From positions 60,847,998 to 60,911,997 of the forward strand of contig NC_062223.1 in assembly GCF_902686445.1 (NCBI RefSeq): a stretch of DNA of 64,000 nucleotides, written 5' to 3'. The notes below the pieces were generated by a model. The model had not been told where the DNA came from. It saw nothing but the letters and a program-made list of their open reading frames with translations, and searched no databases. Origin of the DNA: Sciurus carolinensis (lineage: Eukaryota > Chordata > Mammalia > Rodentia > Sciuridae). This document shows positions 1 through 13,201 of this stretch, one piece after another. Made by a program: the position numbers and the translations under genes. The first letter of the stretch is position 1, and each line of letters opens with the position of its first letter.

Positions 1-1470
1 TTTCTTTGTAGGCTTATTGATTCTGTGATTATAATATTCATAAAAGACAATGTGTTCATGGTTGAACACTCTGTCATTTATACAGGTTTTATTTTTTCTG
101 TCTCAGCATAGTATTTGTTTGAATGCCAAGGTGTTAGTCATAAGATGAGCAGATTTTTTAAAGTAAAAGATGAATAGGTGAGAAGTTTATCATGCTAATA
201 ATCCCAAATATTACTATTAAAAGTGTCATAAAATTGGATGATTTCATAAGTTTCAGATGGAAATAATTCACCAACTAAGAAAACTTGAAAGCTATTTTAT
301 TTTCTCTTTGATTATGAGCTGTATATTTTCACTCCAATTTTTGAGATCTTATGCTTTAGTTGTGTTTGTCAGAAGAAGTGGAGATTCATGGCCCTAGAGT
401 GAGGCACTTTCTTGATACTGTAAGAGGCAGTGCATCTGGGTTGACTTGTTCTATTCTGTAGGTAGTAACTAAAACAAGTACAGTGAATGTGGCAATTGAA
501 ACTGAAACATGGCAAATCATTGCAGGTGTAGGAAATCTAAGGTTTTATGCTTTATTAAAATTATGCTTGTTAAAAGACTTTATATCTAATCACCCTAATT
601 AGGTTTCAGCTCCCAGCAGAGTCATTGTGGTAATGTGTGAAGTCCATTTCCATCATTGTAGTCTTTCCTTGAAGATGAGTATTAGTGTTCTTTGGGACAT
701 AGCCATCATAGCATATTCTACTGGACGTCAGGCTTTTGATAAATCCCATTTTCCTGTTGGGCCAATGAGCTTCTGCTTTTATTTCTTATATGGATTTAAA
801 TCTAAGACTGTTTGTCAGACACAGAATTGATAGACTCTGAAAAAGCCCAAATGTACCCAGAAAGTTTCTAGGGGGTTTGTCATTTATGTGCTTTCATTCT
901 TTGATTTGGATATATCTGGGTTTTAGTAAATTAAGAGGCACACCTAGGGTTTTTTGTTAGTAACTGTCTAGTGATTTATCTAATCTGACATGTTCATTTC
1001 TCTAAGTTGAAAAGGGAAAATGTCTTTAGGCATAGCAATCTGACTCTTGATTAAAAAGATAAAAGTAAGATACCCCAGTTCTTTTCGAACTCACATTATT
1101 TACTGCCTGCTAAAACCTTAGCTATTTAAAAAATGAAAATCCTAATATAGTCATGCTCAAAGAGTAGAAGGTAGAAGCCCCATAAGTATGCCAAACTTGT
1201 CAGTTACTTCATATACACAGATCTTGTCCCATATCCTGTACCTCAATTTCCATTCATACAATCCTGTTATGTGAAACTAAATTATTTTTATTCTAATTAC
1301 TGTTAGTTCATCTGTTAAAATATTGAGAATAAATGTAACCATACTTCATGACTGATTTTAGTAGGAGTAATAATTGGTTTTAATTATATAATTAATTAAA
1401 TAATCTTTTTCTTGTTTAACTAAAATTTTTGTTTTAATTTTTTTAAAAAGTGTTTTCTAGATGTTGATGG
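1..1470. other. Unique AT-rich intron, nothing recognised
   Basis: No repeat family, exon or RNA gene was recognised here. The short + strand open frame at 627-830 has no recognisable protein content and is taken as chance. Confidence 0.6.
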
Positions 1471-1471
1471 A

Positions 1472-1563
1472 CCTTTATTTTATTATTTATATATGTTGCT
1501 GAGAATCAAACCCAGTGCCTCATACGTGGTTGTGGCTCTACCACTGCGCCACAACCCAGATCC
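1472..1563 (-). mobile_element. ID-type SINE, antisense, diverged
   Basis: On the + strand the order is a T-rich stretch, then tgctgagaatcaaacccag, then ctctaccactgcgccacaa. This is the reverse complement of an ID element: A-box region near GTGGTAGAG, then B-box GGTTTGATTC, then an A-rich tail. Divergence is moderate. Confidence 0.75.
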
Positions 1564-2900
1564 TGTTTTAAATTTTGTTGTTTGTTTTTGTGCCATTATT
1601 TTATTTTTTCTCAGTTAAGTCTATTAATATGAAAATACTCAGTACTTGGAATTCATCGTAATATTTGATCTGATATTTAAATACCCATGCATTTGTGAGT
1701 TGGAATTTTAAAAAAGCAAAATCAAAAGTTAGCTTTTATTTTAATTTGTAAAGACTTATACGTTGAATATATTCATGTGAAATGTGACTTAATAGAAAAT
1801 GAGAGCTAAATATAAGACAAATTAAAATCCTGAACCTCTGAATTTGTTGTGGGAAACAAAGTATTATGTAAAACACTTTCCTTTTTTTCAAATGATAACT
1901 TCTATATAGAACCATCATGTAGCACTACTGGGGAATCCAAGTTACACTTACTGACAGCTGAATTTATGAAAATTCACTGCCTGGTAAACCACTGATAAAT
2001 CCTTATAGGCTTACATATAACACATAACCATAAGTGCTTCTTAAAATAATTAATGGAAACATCTTACTAAAAGGCATATAGGAATGTAGTAATGCTTGTA
2101 ATTTCTTCAATTTGAAGAAAATTTTAGTTTTTGATCATATATTCTTTCTCCACTTGGATATACACTACTGATAACTACTTTTCTTACACTCAGTATAATG
2201 TCCAAATAAACAGACACAAGCCTATGAACCATTCTGTTGTGAACCTGAGAATGGTAAAAATGGGACTGAAAAGCACATCATAAAGCAGATGAATGAGGCT
2301 CTGTGAACAGAAATTTAATAAAGGGTAGGATAACTATAAATTCAAATAGTAGACCATCTCTTAGCATAATCTGAAACTGATCGAGAATTTGAAGAAATTG
2401 GATATGATGGGAAGGTAATCTTCTGAATCAGGAACATTCCCAGGGAATATTGGATCTTTGGGAAATTGCACTGGACTTCTACCTTTTCTTTACACTCTCT
2501 CCTGAACTTTTTTTTTCAGGTAAAATCTGGTTAATGAATAGACAGTATACCCATGAAGTATGAAAGGCAACATGAAACCTGAAGGGTATATATAAAGATA
2601 GGAGACACAATTACTAGGAAGCTTGATTCTGTACCCTGCCCTCTTTTATAATGCAGATCCAATGTGCATGAGCTTAAAGATATTTAAAATTTGTTGGCAA
2701 TACCAATACATCTTTCTTCTTTCCTGTTCACTACTTTAAAGTGAATGGGAACTCAGGAGCCCCTGATAGTACTCAAGATGCTATAAACTTCTGTGTGTGA
2801 ACTCAAGTATATAATGCTTTATTTTGTATAAGGGATGCACCAGAAAAATCTCTGGTTCTCAGTTTGTTAGATTAATAATGCTCTAATTGTACATAATTAT
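1564..2900. other. Unique AT-rich intron, nothing recognised
   Basis: No repeat family or exon was seen. The short open frame on the - strand at 1736-1918 has no recognisable content. Confidence 0.6.
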
Positions 2901-2904
2901 TTAC

Positions 2905-3062
2905 AGTTCTCAAAGGGCTTTCACAAGCATAATTTGAGTTTTTTAAAAGTTTTGAGTGAGAGGAAGGGCAAATATTATTCTTATGCTATTCTAGAAGCAA
3001 GGAAATTAAAGATTAATGTATTCAACAGCTAGCAAATGAGGAGCCGAAGTAAAAATTTAGGT
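2905..3062 (-). repeat. MIR-like ancient SINE, antisense
   Basis: The order of motifs (caaagggctttcacaagca, a run near ggcaaatattattc, then cagctagcaaatgag) resembles the reverse complement of a MIR. It is diverged and interrupted by inserts, so the call is tentative. Confidence 0.45.
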
Positions 3063-4830
3063 CACTTGATACTTACTTTATTGTTCTTTGTGTTCTCTAT
3101 GTTGCCATTCAACATGATAAGTATGGTGTCCAGGTGGAGTAGTTGGGTGTGATGGGGCCTTCTGTTCAAGGTGCTTGAGTTACAAACTCATCTAATTAGG
3201 ACTGCATAAATGCAGGTGGTCTATGCTTTATTTGACCATTGTTAATTTATCTTCAGGGTGAGATGTTCTTTTAGGGCAGCAATAGTCAGTTGGAGTGTTG
3301 GGGGGTGGGCAGGAGGGATATAGAGATAGGTATAGAGATTAAGAGAAGAGACTGAGAGAAAGAGTAAATAAAGCATGTCCCCTTGCTTACAGATGCTTAA
3401 TCACATAAGTTATTATTTTCTCTTGAGTGATTCATTTCATCAGAACAAATTTAACTTTCAGAGATCCATTTACATGACCATATGTAAATGATAGCACCAA
3501 GAAAGTATATTTTTGTGTTGCTCAAAAAACTGTCAAATTTGTTGTTTTTCTTATATTTTTCATATTAATCTTTTTTTCTATTAAAAATCATCTTTTACTG
3601 AAGAAAAATTTTCAAACCTACACAAAAGTGGAGAGAATGGTATGATGACCCCATTATGGACCTATTGTCCAACTTCAAAAGTTATCATTATTTCATCCAT
3701 CCGACCACTTTTTATTTGATTCAAGTTTAATTTTAAAGATGTAAATTTAAAAATGTCAACATATAGAAAAAAAATACTAAAATAGACACCCAAATTTATG
3801 ACACCATTATTTAACATACATTATTTTTTTATGTCATACATGAACATGAGGCTATAATAATTAAAAGATCAAAATAGGCACAAGGCACATATACTATGAA
3901 GAGTATATTAAAAGCATTTTGTAATTTCTTAGTGTATGCCTGCTAGCATTTCTTATAAAAAAGGCAGCACTATGCATAACCATTCATGTGACTCATAAAT
4001 ACTTCCTGAACATATTGGTCATCATTTAAATAATATTTTAGTTAATATTATAAAATATTACAGTAATATTTTAGTTAAGGAATTTGGACTTGTATATGTG
4101 TCAGAGGGATGTCCTAGAGTATTCCTGTTCTTCTTGGTATCTACTAACAATTTCTTGCTGTCAGGTGTGCCAGTTGAGAAGTCATGATGGAGATTAAAAC
4201 TTCATTAGACTTTTGTGTCTGTGATTGCTTGCTTCATCATTAGGTCAAGCTGCATTGATCCCAGTATATGCTGAGATGCTTTTATCTAGCACTTCACTTG
4301 GAAAATCACTGTGGACCCTGGAAGTTTGTGAAAGGTATTTTCTTGTGAAAAAAGGAAATACTCTCCAGAAGCACTAAATATGACAATGACTGGACATTCA
4401 CATTATTTGTCTTTAAAAACTATTATATTAACCTATATTTCAATAAATACAGTTGCTTGAATTTGTATTTTTACCTTGAAACAATATGCCTTGTCATTTT
4501 ACAAGGCATATAACAGAAAATGATTTATGTTCTTTTTCTATGCCAAAATTTTATTTACTTGAGAAACTCTAAGAATGAAAAATTCAAATAAATGGACATG
4601 ATTTTTGAGAGTTGATTAGAAAACTCATTTTTTCCATGCCTACTGAAAATATTTACAAAAACTTTAGGTAATTGTCCTGTCATAGCAGATCAGTATAGGT
4701 AATATAATTGAGTAAGTTTTTATTGATTCAGGATCAGGCAGCATCTCATAGCATCTCATAGGTATCAACAAGTCTTTATGACCATAATATGATACAGAAT
4801 GATGAAATGTGTAGACAACTGTGTGATTTG
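3063..4830. other. Mostly unique intron with a possible old L1 3'-UTR remnant
   Basis: The stretch at about 3600-3720 (ttttcaaacctacacaaaag and the following cattatggacctattgtcc) resembles text common in old mammalian L1 3' regions. The rest was not recognised. Short local duplications occur at 4741-4758 (gcatctcata twice). Confidence 0.4.
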
Positions 4831-4834
4831 GTCA

Positions 4835-4900
4835 TTCATTTGTTCACAAATATTTACTAAGCTATTGTTGCATGTTAGGGACAGTGTCAGTCACTGGAAA
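4835..4900 (-). repeat. L2-like 3' end fragment, antisense
   Basis: The string cattcatttgttcacaaat followed by atttactaagc and a gacagtgtcag element resembles the reverse complement of the L2 3' terminus (AATAAATATTTGTTGAATGA type). Confidence 0.45.
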
Positions 4901-5519
4901 GTTGAACACTCTACATTTTAAAATTTCTTTTTGAGGTATTATTTTTTAATAATTATTATTTTCTAATAATTATTATTTTCTACCAGTTAACTATAAAAAT
5001 TCCAGTTAGTCGTTTTTATATTTGTTGTTGTCTAGTGAATGTCATTAATTTTGTTTCTCATATTTATTGAGAGAAAACTGACTGATATATTTCATTATAA
5101 TCAAGTTAGCTTTACTTGACTGCACTTACCCTCCCAAACAAACCTAGAAATAGTTTACTTCACATAACAAATTATGCTTTATAATCTAATTTTCAATTGC
5201 ATTATATGCTAGGTGTTTTTTTTTAAGCATATGAAATATGTGGCAGTCATAATTAAGAAGAGGGTGTTTTGGGAGTTTAGGACACACATTTCATTGTTTT
5301 TTTGAAAAGCATTCAAAATACTCAAAAAATTAAGTAAACACTGAGATAGGTATATGGAATAAAATTTTGAATAAAATACTGCTTTACCAGAAGAGGAACA
5401 CAAGGGAAATGGTAGGGGATAGGTTTAGTATGGATGTAGGGGCAGACCAATGCACATGAGTTTTCTAGAGCAACTGTACTTCCTCTACCACAGTTACTTC
5501 TAACAGTTTATAATTATCT
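4901..5519. other. Unique AT-rich intron, nothing recognised
   Basis: It contains a short tandem of taataattattattttc around 4948-4982. No exon or repeat family was recognised. Confidence 0.6.
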
Positions 5520-5662
5520 AATTATGTGCCTGTATTCCCTTCTAAACAGAAACTCAACTAGGGTGGGCACCTTATTGGTTTAATTACCTTTTTCTTTCCC
5601 AAAACTAGCATATAGCATGAAACATAGGAGGTAATCAATAAATATGTTGGGTGAACGAATGT
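5520..5662 (+). repeat. L2 3' end, sense
   Basis: The segment reads like a decayed L2 3' terminus: aactcaactagggtgggca, later agcatatagcatgaaac, ending ggtaatcaataaatatg and gttgggtgaacgaatg. Order and orientation fit L2 on the + strand. Confidence 0.7.
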
Positions 5663-8494
5663 AAAAAACTGTGTTAATATAAAATGGTAAGTTCTATAAT
5701 AGAAGTATGAATAAGGGGGGAAATAAAACAGAGTACAGGAGAAACCAAATGGATTTAAAGTGTATACATTTGAAAATATTTTTTAACCAGATACAGTTAA
5801 AACTAGTTTTATTTGTATTCTGTCAGAATACTTTTTTTAGTATATTTTTGTCTATTGGCAAATAAAAATGACATTTTCAAATTCTTAAATAATTTCTGAA
5901 GCAATACAAACTAAATTATATTCAATAGCAAATAAAATAAATTCTGTAAAAATTAATAACCTGTGTACTATAAATATAGTATATTTGTTAATTAGATTAT
6001 TTGATTAGCATGAATACCCAGTTCTTTACTACTGTAGATACCAAAGGCAATTTGGTAGACTCGAGAGAGAGGGGATATCAGTAGTTTTAGGTAATTAGAG
6101 TTAACATTTTAGTGTTGAAAATAACACTTCTTTTTTTTATTAAATATTAGCCTAAGATAAAAGAAGTATTCCATCTAATTATTAAGTGTAAGCACATTAT
6201 TTAAATATCAGGATTATGCTAGCTTTATGAAGTGAATAATTATAATTGAACTTGGTTATATTTTATATTTTTCAGCAAATCTCCCTTTTACTATATTAGG
6301 ATACTTTAGAAATTTTAAATCATAGCTGTTTAAAGAAGAATTACATGAATGTAGAGGACTTTTTTTTTTAGCTGTAATTTTAGAACACTGTCACCTTTGA
6401 ATGGAATTTCCTTTTTGGCCTACCAAGAATATATGGCAAACATAATCACTCTTGTTACAGGTCTGCTTGTGTCATTTACTTGAATGAGCTATGCAGTGCT
6501 TCATAGAGTAAAACCAGAATAAAAAACATTTTGAACAAATTTTATCAGCTTTAATTGAAATAAAGTTAAAGCCACACAAATAATTTTTAGTGTTTTTAGA
6601 AAGGGTCTTATATTATTCTTGTATATTTATGTATGTGTGTGTTTCTGATCGGTTTAGTAAATTATGGTGTAAAGAAAATTGTTTTATATTAAACTGTCTA
6701 GAGGCTCTCTTTTTCAGTTATTTCAAAATAATGCATTGTTTCACCATTTAAGCATTTTAGCCTTAGGCACTTTTTATTATGCAACACAAAATCATCACTT
6801 CTTGTTACAAAATCTATCCAGAATTTCATTCAGTGTTTTTGATGTATTTCTATTTGAGTAGTTTTAGTCAAATTTATTTTTAAAAAGTAGGTTGTCTTAT
6901 TTTTGTTTACGAATTGTTTATAGGTAATAAAAATTGTCTCTTTCTTGCATGAATACTATAGAAAAATCTAGTACCTGCAATTTGGTTTGGATTTTGCCAA
7001 TCGATAGGAACCAAGTGGTATCAAAATAGATGTTTTCATTTTGACTTTGGTCCTAAGCAAAGTCATACATATACATTTATATATCACAGGTTTCTCTTTC
7101 TCTCTCCTTTTCTCTTGTATGTGTTTATAAACACCAAATTTTGATTTTGCCATTTTAATATGGGTAATTTTTAGAATTATATTTGATATCATGCCAAAAT
7201 ATATATCTATGTCGTGCATATATAATCAGACTTCATGTAGTATGAGTATTCATTTTAGGAAAGTGGCTCAAGAATACCTGTAATTTTCATATCTGATAAA
7301 GTATTAATGAATTACCAAAATGTAGTTTTTTTTGGCATATACATGGTGTGATAATTTAGTTTGCAAATTTTTAACTTCAAAATTTATACTTTTTGCTATG
7401 GTCTAAATAAAAATAATTCATGTTTTAATAATATATTTTTAAAGTGACAAATAGACTTTCAAAAACTGCTAGGATTCAAAGGTTTTTATTATGGAAATAT
7501 ATTGTTCTCACTGAAATTTAAAAAAAGAAGTTTTGATACTCTTGTCTTGTGGTCATTAGCTGAAGTAGTTTACACATTTATTTGTGAACTTTATAAATAT
7601 ATAAGGAATTCAGATATGAAATATATATATCATTTTTAAGAATTGGGTTTTATCTAAAGGAAATAACCATTATGATTACTTTTTAAAAAAAAACTCTTGC
7701 TACTTTAATATTATCAAATACTTTATTTAGTATTGGATAAGGTTTATGATACCTAGAGATAATAGTTTTAGTGATTTGCATTTGTTGCAAAACTTTCCAA
7801 AATGTTTCTTCTTTCTTAAAATATTACAATAATGAAGCAATTGATTAGGATAGTCTCTAAGTAAATGAAAATTTTGGTGATGAATTTTGAGAAAAAAAAC
7901 ATTTTTCCTTTAGAACTTGAATAGTAGGCAGTTTTTGTCCTGGGAAATTAATTTCTAGAAGATAGTAATTTTAAAATAAGAGTATCAAAGCAATTATAGC
8001 CCATCAGTTTGATAGAGTTACTTACATATTCATGAAAATCTTGTATTAGGACCTACTCTACAATCATTCCTTATGCAATGTTGCAATAGGTAAGCTGTAA
8101 GCATATTTTTTAAAATGAACTTTGATTCTAGAAAATCTAACAGTTTATAGAAGAAAAGTAAAAACAAATGTCTGTACTACTTTCTGACAAAGACTGGTTG
8201 GCATAGTTTCATTATCCTTTTATCAAAAACAGATGCTCTATTATCCTCTTAAAAAATTGAGTGAAAGAGTTATTTGGTTGTGTCTCCTCACCTCAATGAA
8301 AGGGATAGATGTGTTTCATGACTACATGTATTGCTGTGAAATAAACACATAAAGATACTCCTCCTAGAATTGTTGGTTAAGATTCAAGAGATAAGGCATC
8401 TTAAATTTTTTTCTTGTAACTTCTGAGCATTATTTTATGCCCTATATTTACTAATCTGTAGTGTCCTTTTTGGCATAAGGTGTTTATATGTATA
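5663..8494. other. Unique AT-rich intron, nothing recognised
   Basis: About 2.8 kb of AT-rich sequence with many A and T runs. No exon, RNA gene or confident repeat was recognised. The short frames at 6679-6861 and 6968-7219 look like chance. Confidence 0.6.
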
Positions 8495-8511
8495 AAAATT
8501 AACATGCAGGT

Positions 8512-8656
8512 AAGTTATAATATATAAGATATAGAGAAGTTATATATATGTTATTGTAGATCTATAAGTTTTCTATATAATTACACAGTACATTTTATAT
8601 TTAACACATATATGTGTAATAACATATATAAAACTTCTCTATATATTTTATAACTT
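8512..8656. repeat. AT-rich imperfect inverted repeat (hairpin-forming)
   Basis: The left arm (8512-8555) contains tagagaagttatatatatg then ttatt. The right arm (8618-8656) is its near reverse complement, aataacatatata followed by aaacttctcta and ttataactt. The loop is about 62 nt. Arms are 44 and 39 nt, with a few bases of difference and a small indel. Weak similarity extends outward by another 15-20 nt. It could be a decayed hairpin transposable element or a local inverted duplication. Confidence 0.75.
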
Positions 8657-9289
8657 CCATATATGCTAATGTTTACATTTATGTATGCATATAACTCAGT
8701 GAAAATGCACATGACTTTTCTGGAATCTAGAAAAAGGAATTTGTGTAAATGTTGTATATCCTTGGGAAAGTCATTTAGCCTCCCTTAATGTCATGATCTT
8801 GTGAGGTTATTGTCATCTCATTGCCATTTAATTAACAGATTAAATTAAGGTTAAATAATAGAATGTTTGGAAATCACTTGTCTGACCTAGTATTCTATTA
8901 CCAGATAGTCATATGGAATCTGAGCATTTAGTATAGTTACCACAGGGTCTACTAAAAATGTATTTAATTGATGACTAAGAATAAAGTTTTGGTGTGTTTG
9001 GAGAACTTGTTTACATCGTTTTTGTAAGTTGTAATATTGTCTGAGAAATACAGTAGTAAAACATCACATGTATCTATATTATGTATGTGTGTGTGTTTAT
9101 GAAGATTGCTCATCTTGTAGGAAAAAGATATATCTTTATCAGTAATTCATATTTCTTTCATTCAAATCTGTAATTAAATTAACATAAAAAATCTGCATAG
9201 AACTTCTGGTCTCTGCTACTTGGAGAGTGAGAACATGCAGGTAGCAGTGGGAAACCTACAACAGAAGGAAATGTCAAAAGTTATGAATT

Positions 9290-9470
9290 GTGACCTGGGT
9301 ACAAAGGCTTCCAGTGACTCTAGAGGCTGAGGCAGGAGGATCTCAAGTTTGAGACCAACCTCAACAACTTAGTGAGACCCTGTCTCCAAGAAAATACAAA
9401 GAGAAGGGGCTGGGAACATAACTCAGTGGTTAAGTCCCTCTGGGTTCAATCCCTAGTTTAAAAAAAAAAT
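9290..9470 (+). mobile_element. B1-ID dimeric SINE, sense
   Basis: The left half is B1/7SL-like (tagaggctgaggcaggagga, then gtttgagaccaacc, then agtgagaccctgtctc). The right half is ID-like (aaggggctgggaacata, actcagtggt, tgggttcaatccc), ending in an A run at about 9460-9469. The B1-then-ID order is the arrangement described for squirrel and dormouse SINEs. Confidence 0.88.
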
Positions 9471-9689
9471 TCGATTTGTCAACATTAGGCACCTTGGATC
9501 TATTTTTTTTTTTAAAAAAGATGTTTATCCTGTTACTATTAATGTTTTAGACTTTGATACTTGGAAACATCTTTGGAAAGTCAGATACTGAGTGAATAAA
9601 AAAGGTATCTTTGTTTAACTCTTATTAGGTAGTAGCAAAAAGTAATTTTATCTCCTTTTCTCTCTGCCTCTCTGTTGGGGGCTTATACT

Positions 9690-10330
9690 TTTGAATTGTA
9701 GGGATGATCTGAATCAATGATAATTGAACTGACCTGTTATAATTTCAGAGTACATTTTGTTATGACTGAAAATGGATTTGGTTTCTATCAATCTGTAGTA
9801 CTTGAATGATAGAAGGACAGTTAAGGAAAAGGAACTTATTGAAATAGTATGTTAATGCCGTCTCTCTTTTAGGCAATTAAGAACAGATGAGACACACTTG
9901 CATACAAACACACACATGCCTGTGACACCTCTCTTTGGTTTTAAACGTGCATATCCAGAACATAAAGAACTCAATTTTATAGAAGATACATGATCTCTTT
10001 TCAATACTAGTCTGATCAGTCACTTGGTGAGAAAGTAGCTCAGGGTCTACAGGGAAACAAAACAATTTCATTTGGGGTTTTAAGCAAGTCATTGTTTCAT
10101 TTGGAAAATGTGAAATCGGTGAATGGGCTTGTTCTCTTTGTAGAGGATTACAATAACACACGGAAGCTTATGAGTGCTTCTGACAGATGTGTTGGCGGTT
10201 TGCCACAAAGCTAAGGGTGCGGCTCTGACTGACAACTTGCAATTATATTATGATGAATGGTTCTGATGTGTGTTCAAGAGAAAACCACTTTCTAGAAAGT
10301 GAAAGTCATACATACGGTTCCTATAAAAAA
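9690..10330. other. Repeat-free stretch, possible conserved noncoding element
   Basis: This stretch holds no recognisable repeat and is less AT-rich than its surroundings, especially around 10170-10300 (gttggcggtttgccacaaa; gggtgcggctctgactgac). It contains an AACCAC motif (10284-10289, in aaaaccacttt). SOX6 introns are known in other mammals to carry conserved noncoding elements, but conservation cannot be judged from one sequence. The - strand open frame at 9877-10161 is not recognisable as a protein. Confidence 0.3.
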
Positions 10331-12300
10331 TCAGCTCAAATAAAGTATTTTAACTTTCTATTTTATATTAGCATTTTGGTGGGCTAATCCATTTGAGTAC
10401 TCCTCTTACAAAGACCTCTGGATTTGATGAATCAAGGACCAAATCCAAAATTTTTATAGGGAAAATGAATTTGCTACTATTTTGGTGGCATCAGAATTAC
10501 TTTATCTGCATTTTTGACGAAACTGACATCTCTGAGGAAATCTTTAACTCTTACACAGACACTTAAAACATATGCACATGTCCATGGTGTAGCTACTATT
10601 AGAGTCTAACTTCAGAAAGAAATTGCTCTCTTTTGATCAATTCACTTTTTGATAAGTTTTTCAGTTTCAGTCAACATTGAAAGACATGTTCAAATACCAT
10701 GTGAAGACGGAAGTTTTGAGTCATTTTGAAATTGTCTTTACTCTTTTCTGATTTATTTATCTTAAAAAGTGTAGGTATGCATCTGAATGTAGATTTTTCA
10801 AGAGTTAGTATGCTTCTAATATTTTATAATATGCCTAGCATTAGTTAATGACATGTAGAAAATATGTATGAACTAAACCAATATTTTCTCCATGATACTT
10901 TTTTATTTTTAATTTTTTTTATTTGTTCTAATTAGTTATACCTTGAAAATAATATGTATTCTTTAATTGTTGGGTACAAAATTCTACCTATGCTTATTAG
11001 ATAAATATGTTATTCATGTTGTTCAAATATTCTGTATTTTTAGCAATCTTTTGTCTAATTCTACCTGTTACCCAAAATGGTTTATTAAAAATAATTTCCA
11101 GTTTACAATAAAAAAGTGAAATGATTTTCAAAAATTAAATCAAATAAAATGTAAAATTAGTGTTTAAGTGTATTTTATTACACAAAACTTAAATCATGCA
11201 ACTTTTAACTTATTTTGAAAATGTAAGCTTCTGTCTGATTTTCTGAGAAGTCTAAGGTATGATATTCTTGAAGTTAGGCAAGGAACTTCTATTAAAAATA
11301 TTTTAGTTATCAATATTATAATTGATACAATTCAAAAACATGCTAAATTTAACATATGAAAAATTACAGCCATAACAGCCAAACTATTCAGATAGTCATA
11401 TAAAAAGAAGGCATGAAATACTATTATTTTCAAAAGATCGTGTTAAGTCTGGAGAAAGAGGGATTATTGATTCACCCTAAATTTCTCAGATTTATTTTAT
11501 TACTTTACCTTGCACAGATTAAAATCAGGTCCTATAAAAGTTTCAAATAATCCAAAAACAGATTTCTGAGGAGTTTAATTTACTTTAGTTCTCAGTTTTA
11601 TAATATCTAGTTTTTGTTCTTCAGATTTGTTTTTCTCTAATTCCCTTTGTAACCCTTAGGGTGTGTCAAATGTAGTATTCCCCCCAATACTCTCAACTTC
11701 ATATTGCTGCTCTTGGACCCCAAATCAGTGTGCATGATTTAATTTTTACCTGGAAGAGGAGTGTTCATCAACCTTTTGCAGGTGCAAGTTAAGACCTGTT
11801 AAAAACTTGGCATCTAAGCTATGAGCTCTGAGTAATATCTTCCACTGTATAGTTTTGATCAGATGAAGTGTGTGTGTTTGTGGGAAGAAAGTAGATTGTA
11901 TTATTTTATGTTTGTACCCTAGGTCATAATTATTGTAGTAGTTATAGAATAATAAACTCATTAGGCAATTATGTCTTGTTGAGATATTTGAAACATTGTT
12001 AATTTTTAACTTGAAAACTCTTGGGTAGGTAATAATGGAATTCATTTGGGATATTTTATTTAAATGGAAGATATCTGGAATAAGTTGCATTTTTCTTTGC
12101 TTAATTTTTTAAATCCTTTTACATTTTAATAAGCTAGCTTAAACAGTAGTAGAAAAAAAGGAATGTCCATCTTTTCTCTTAAGTGGTTGTATTGAGGTAT
12201 CTAAAAATTTCATGAGATTTGTGTAAAACTTGCCTGGATTGCTCCATTATTGATCTTATAACTGATTTTTTTTTGTCTGTGACATTTATCAGATACTTTC
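10331..12300. other. Mostly unique intron
   Basis: Only a short stretch near 10895-10945 (tttatttgttctaattagt) resembles the 3' end of a lineage-specific rodent L1 in antisense. The 114-residue - strand frame at 11746-12090 shows no recognisable protein family. Confidence 0.45.
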
Positions 12301-12319
12301 TATAATACCAGTCACAACT

Positions 12320-12475
12320 GGTTAAGCTCTTTTTATACATGTTCTTATTTAAAAGTATTCCCAATAACCTGATTGTGTAGATACTGTCTTCAGTTGTGAA
12401 TGATAAAATTCGCTTAACCAAGGCTATAAAGTTAATAATTGGCAGAACCTGAATTTGAAATCATGTTGAGTAACT
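12320..12475 (-). repeat. MIR, antisense
   Basis: The motifs run in reverse-complement MIR order: atacatgttcttatttaa, then tccc-aataacctgattgtg, then a decayed ctaaggttaagt equivalent (cgcttaaccaaggctataa), then ggcagaacctgaatttgaa. Confidence 0.7.
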
Positions 12476-12820
12476 GCAAACACAATGAGATTAAGTATTT
12501 GCTATATAGTAAGCTATAAGGAAAACTGACTGTGGAGTGAGGTTCTATATCTCCCTTCCCCCAGCAAGGAGGACAGGAATAGAAATGAATGTGGGATTTT
12601 CTTTCTCCACCCCAGATCCAAAGAAGCTTTGGATCCTTTGGAGCAGTGGCAGGCTGAGGGATAAATGGAAGGTAGGTAGCTGATGGAGATTTACCTTTTG
12701 TTAAGTACTTGCAGGAGAGGCCAGACTTAATTTAAGCAGCACATTTCTTCTTCCTCTTTTTTTTTTTTTTTTTTTTTTTGTATTATCTACTTATTTCTAA
12801 GAGAATCTGATCACAAAGTG
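12476..12820. other. Unique intron with a 23-nt poly-T run
   Basis: A homopolymer of 23 T occupies 12757-12779. Around 12540-12750 the sequence is relatively GC-rich and was not recognised. Confidence 0.5.
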
Positions 12821-13201
12821 TCTCAGTCATAACAAAATACTATAGACTGGGTCACTTAAACAACAGAAATTTATTTTTCACAGCTCTGGAGGCTGTGAAG
12901 TCCAAGATCAAGGTGCTGGCTAATTTGGTTCCTAGTGAGAACTCTCTTCCTGACTTACAGATGGCTGTCTACTCCCTGCATCTTCCCATGGCAAGGGGTA
13001 AGAAGATATAAGGGTGAGAGAGGTAAAAGGGAGCTCTCTGTTATTTCTTCTTATAAGGGCACTACTGCCATTATGAGGACCTTACTTTCATAATTTCATC
13101 TGAAAAAATTAACTCTGAGAGCCCACCCCCATCCCTAAGTACCATCATCTGGGCATTAGAGTTTCAACAGTTTGGGAGGAACATTGTTTACTCCATAGCA
13201 C
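12821..13201 (-). repeat. MaLR LTR (MLT1-like), antisense
   Basis: Diagnostic reverse-complement text is present in order: caaaatactatagactgg, then ttaaacaacagaaattta, then ctctggaggctgtgaagtcc, then aagatcaaggtgctggc, then cttataagggcactac, and finally a gtttcaacagtttgg / ctccatagca end. This is a solitary ancient MaLR LTR. No internal genes are attached. Confidence 0.85.

Noticed and set aside
8755..8900. MIR-like text (cttgggaaagtcatttagcc)
   Set aside because: A short match to the MIR core, but the flanking order could not be followed convincingly in either orientation.
9290..9470. Target-site duplication of the B1-ID SINE
   Set aside because: Flanking ttatgaattgtg and attcgatttgtc are only loosely similar, so I do not claim a TSD.
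11746..12090. 114-codon - strand open frame
   Set aside because: AT-rich, no known family, no splice or poly-A context. Considered chance.
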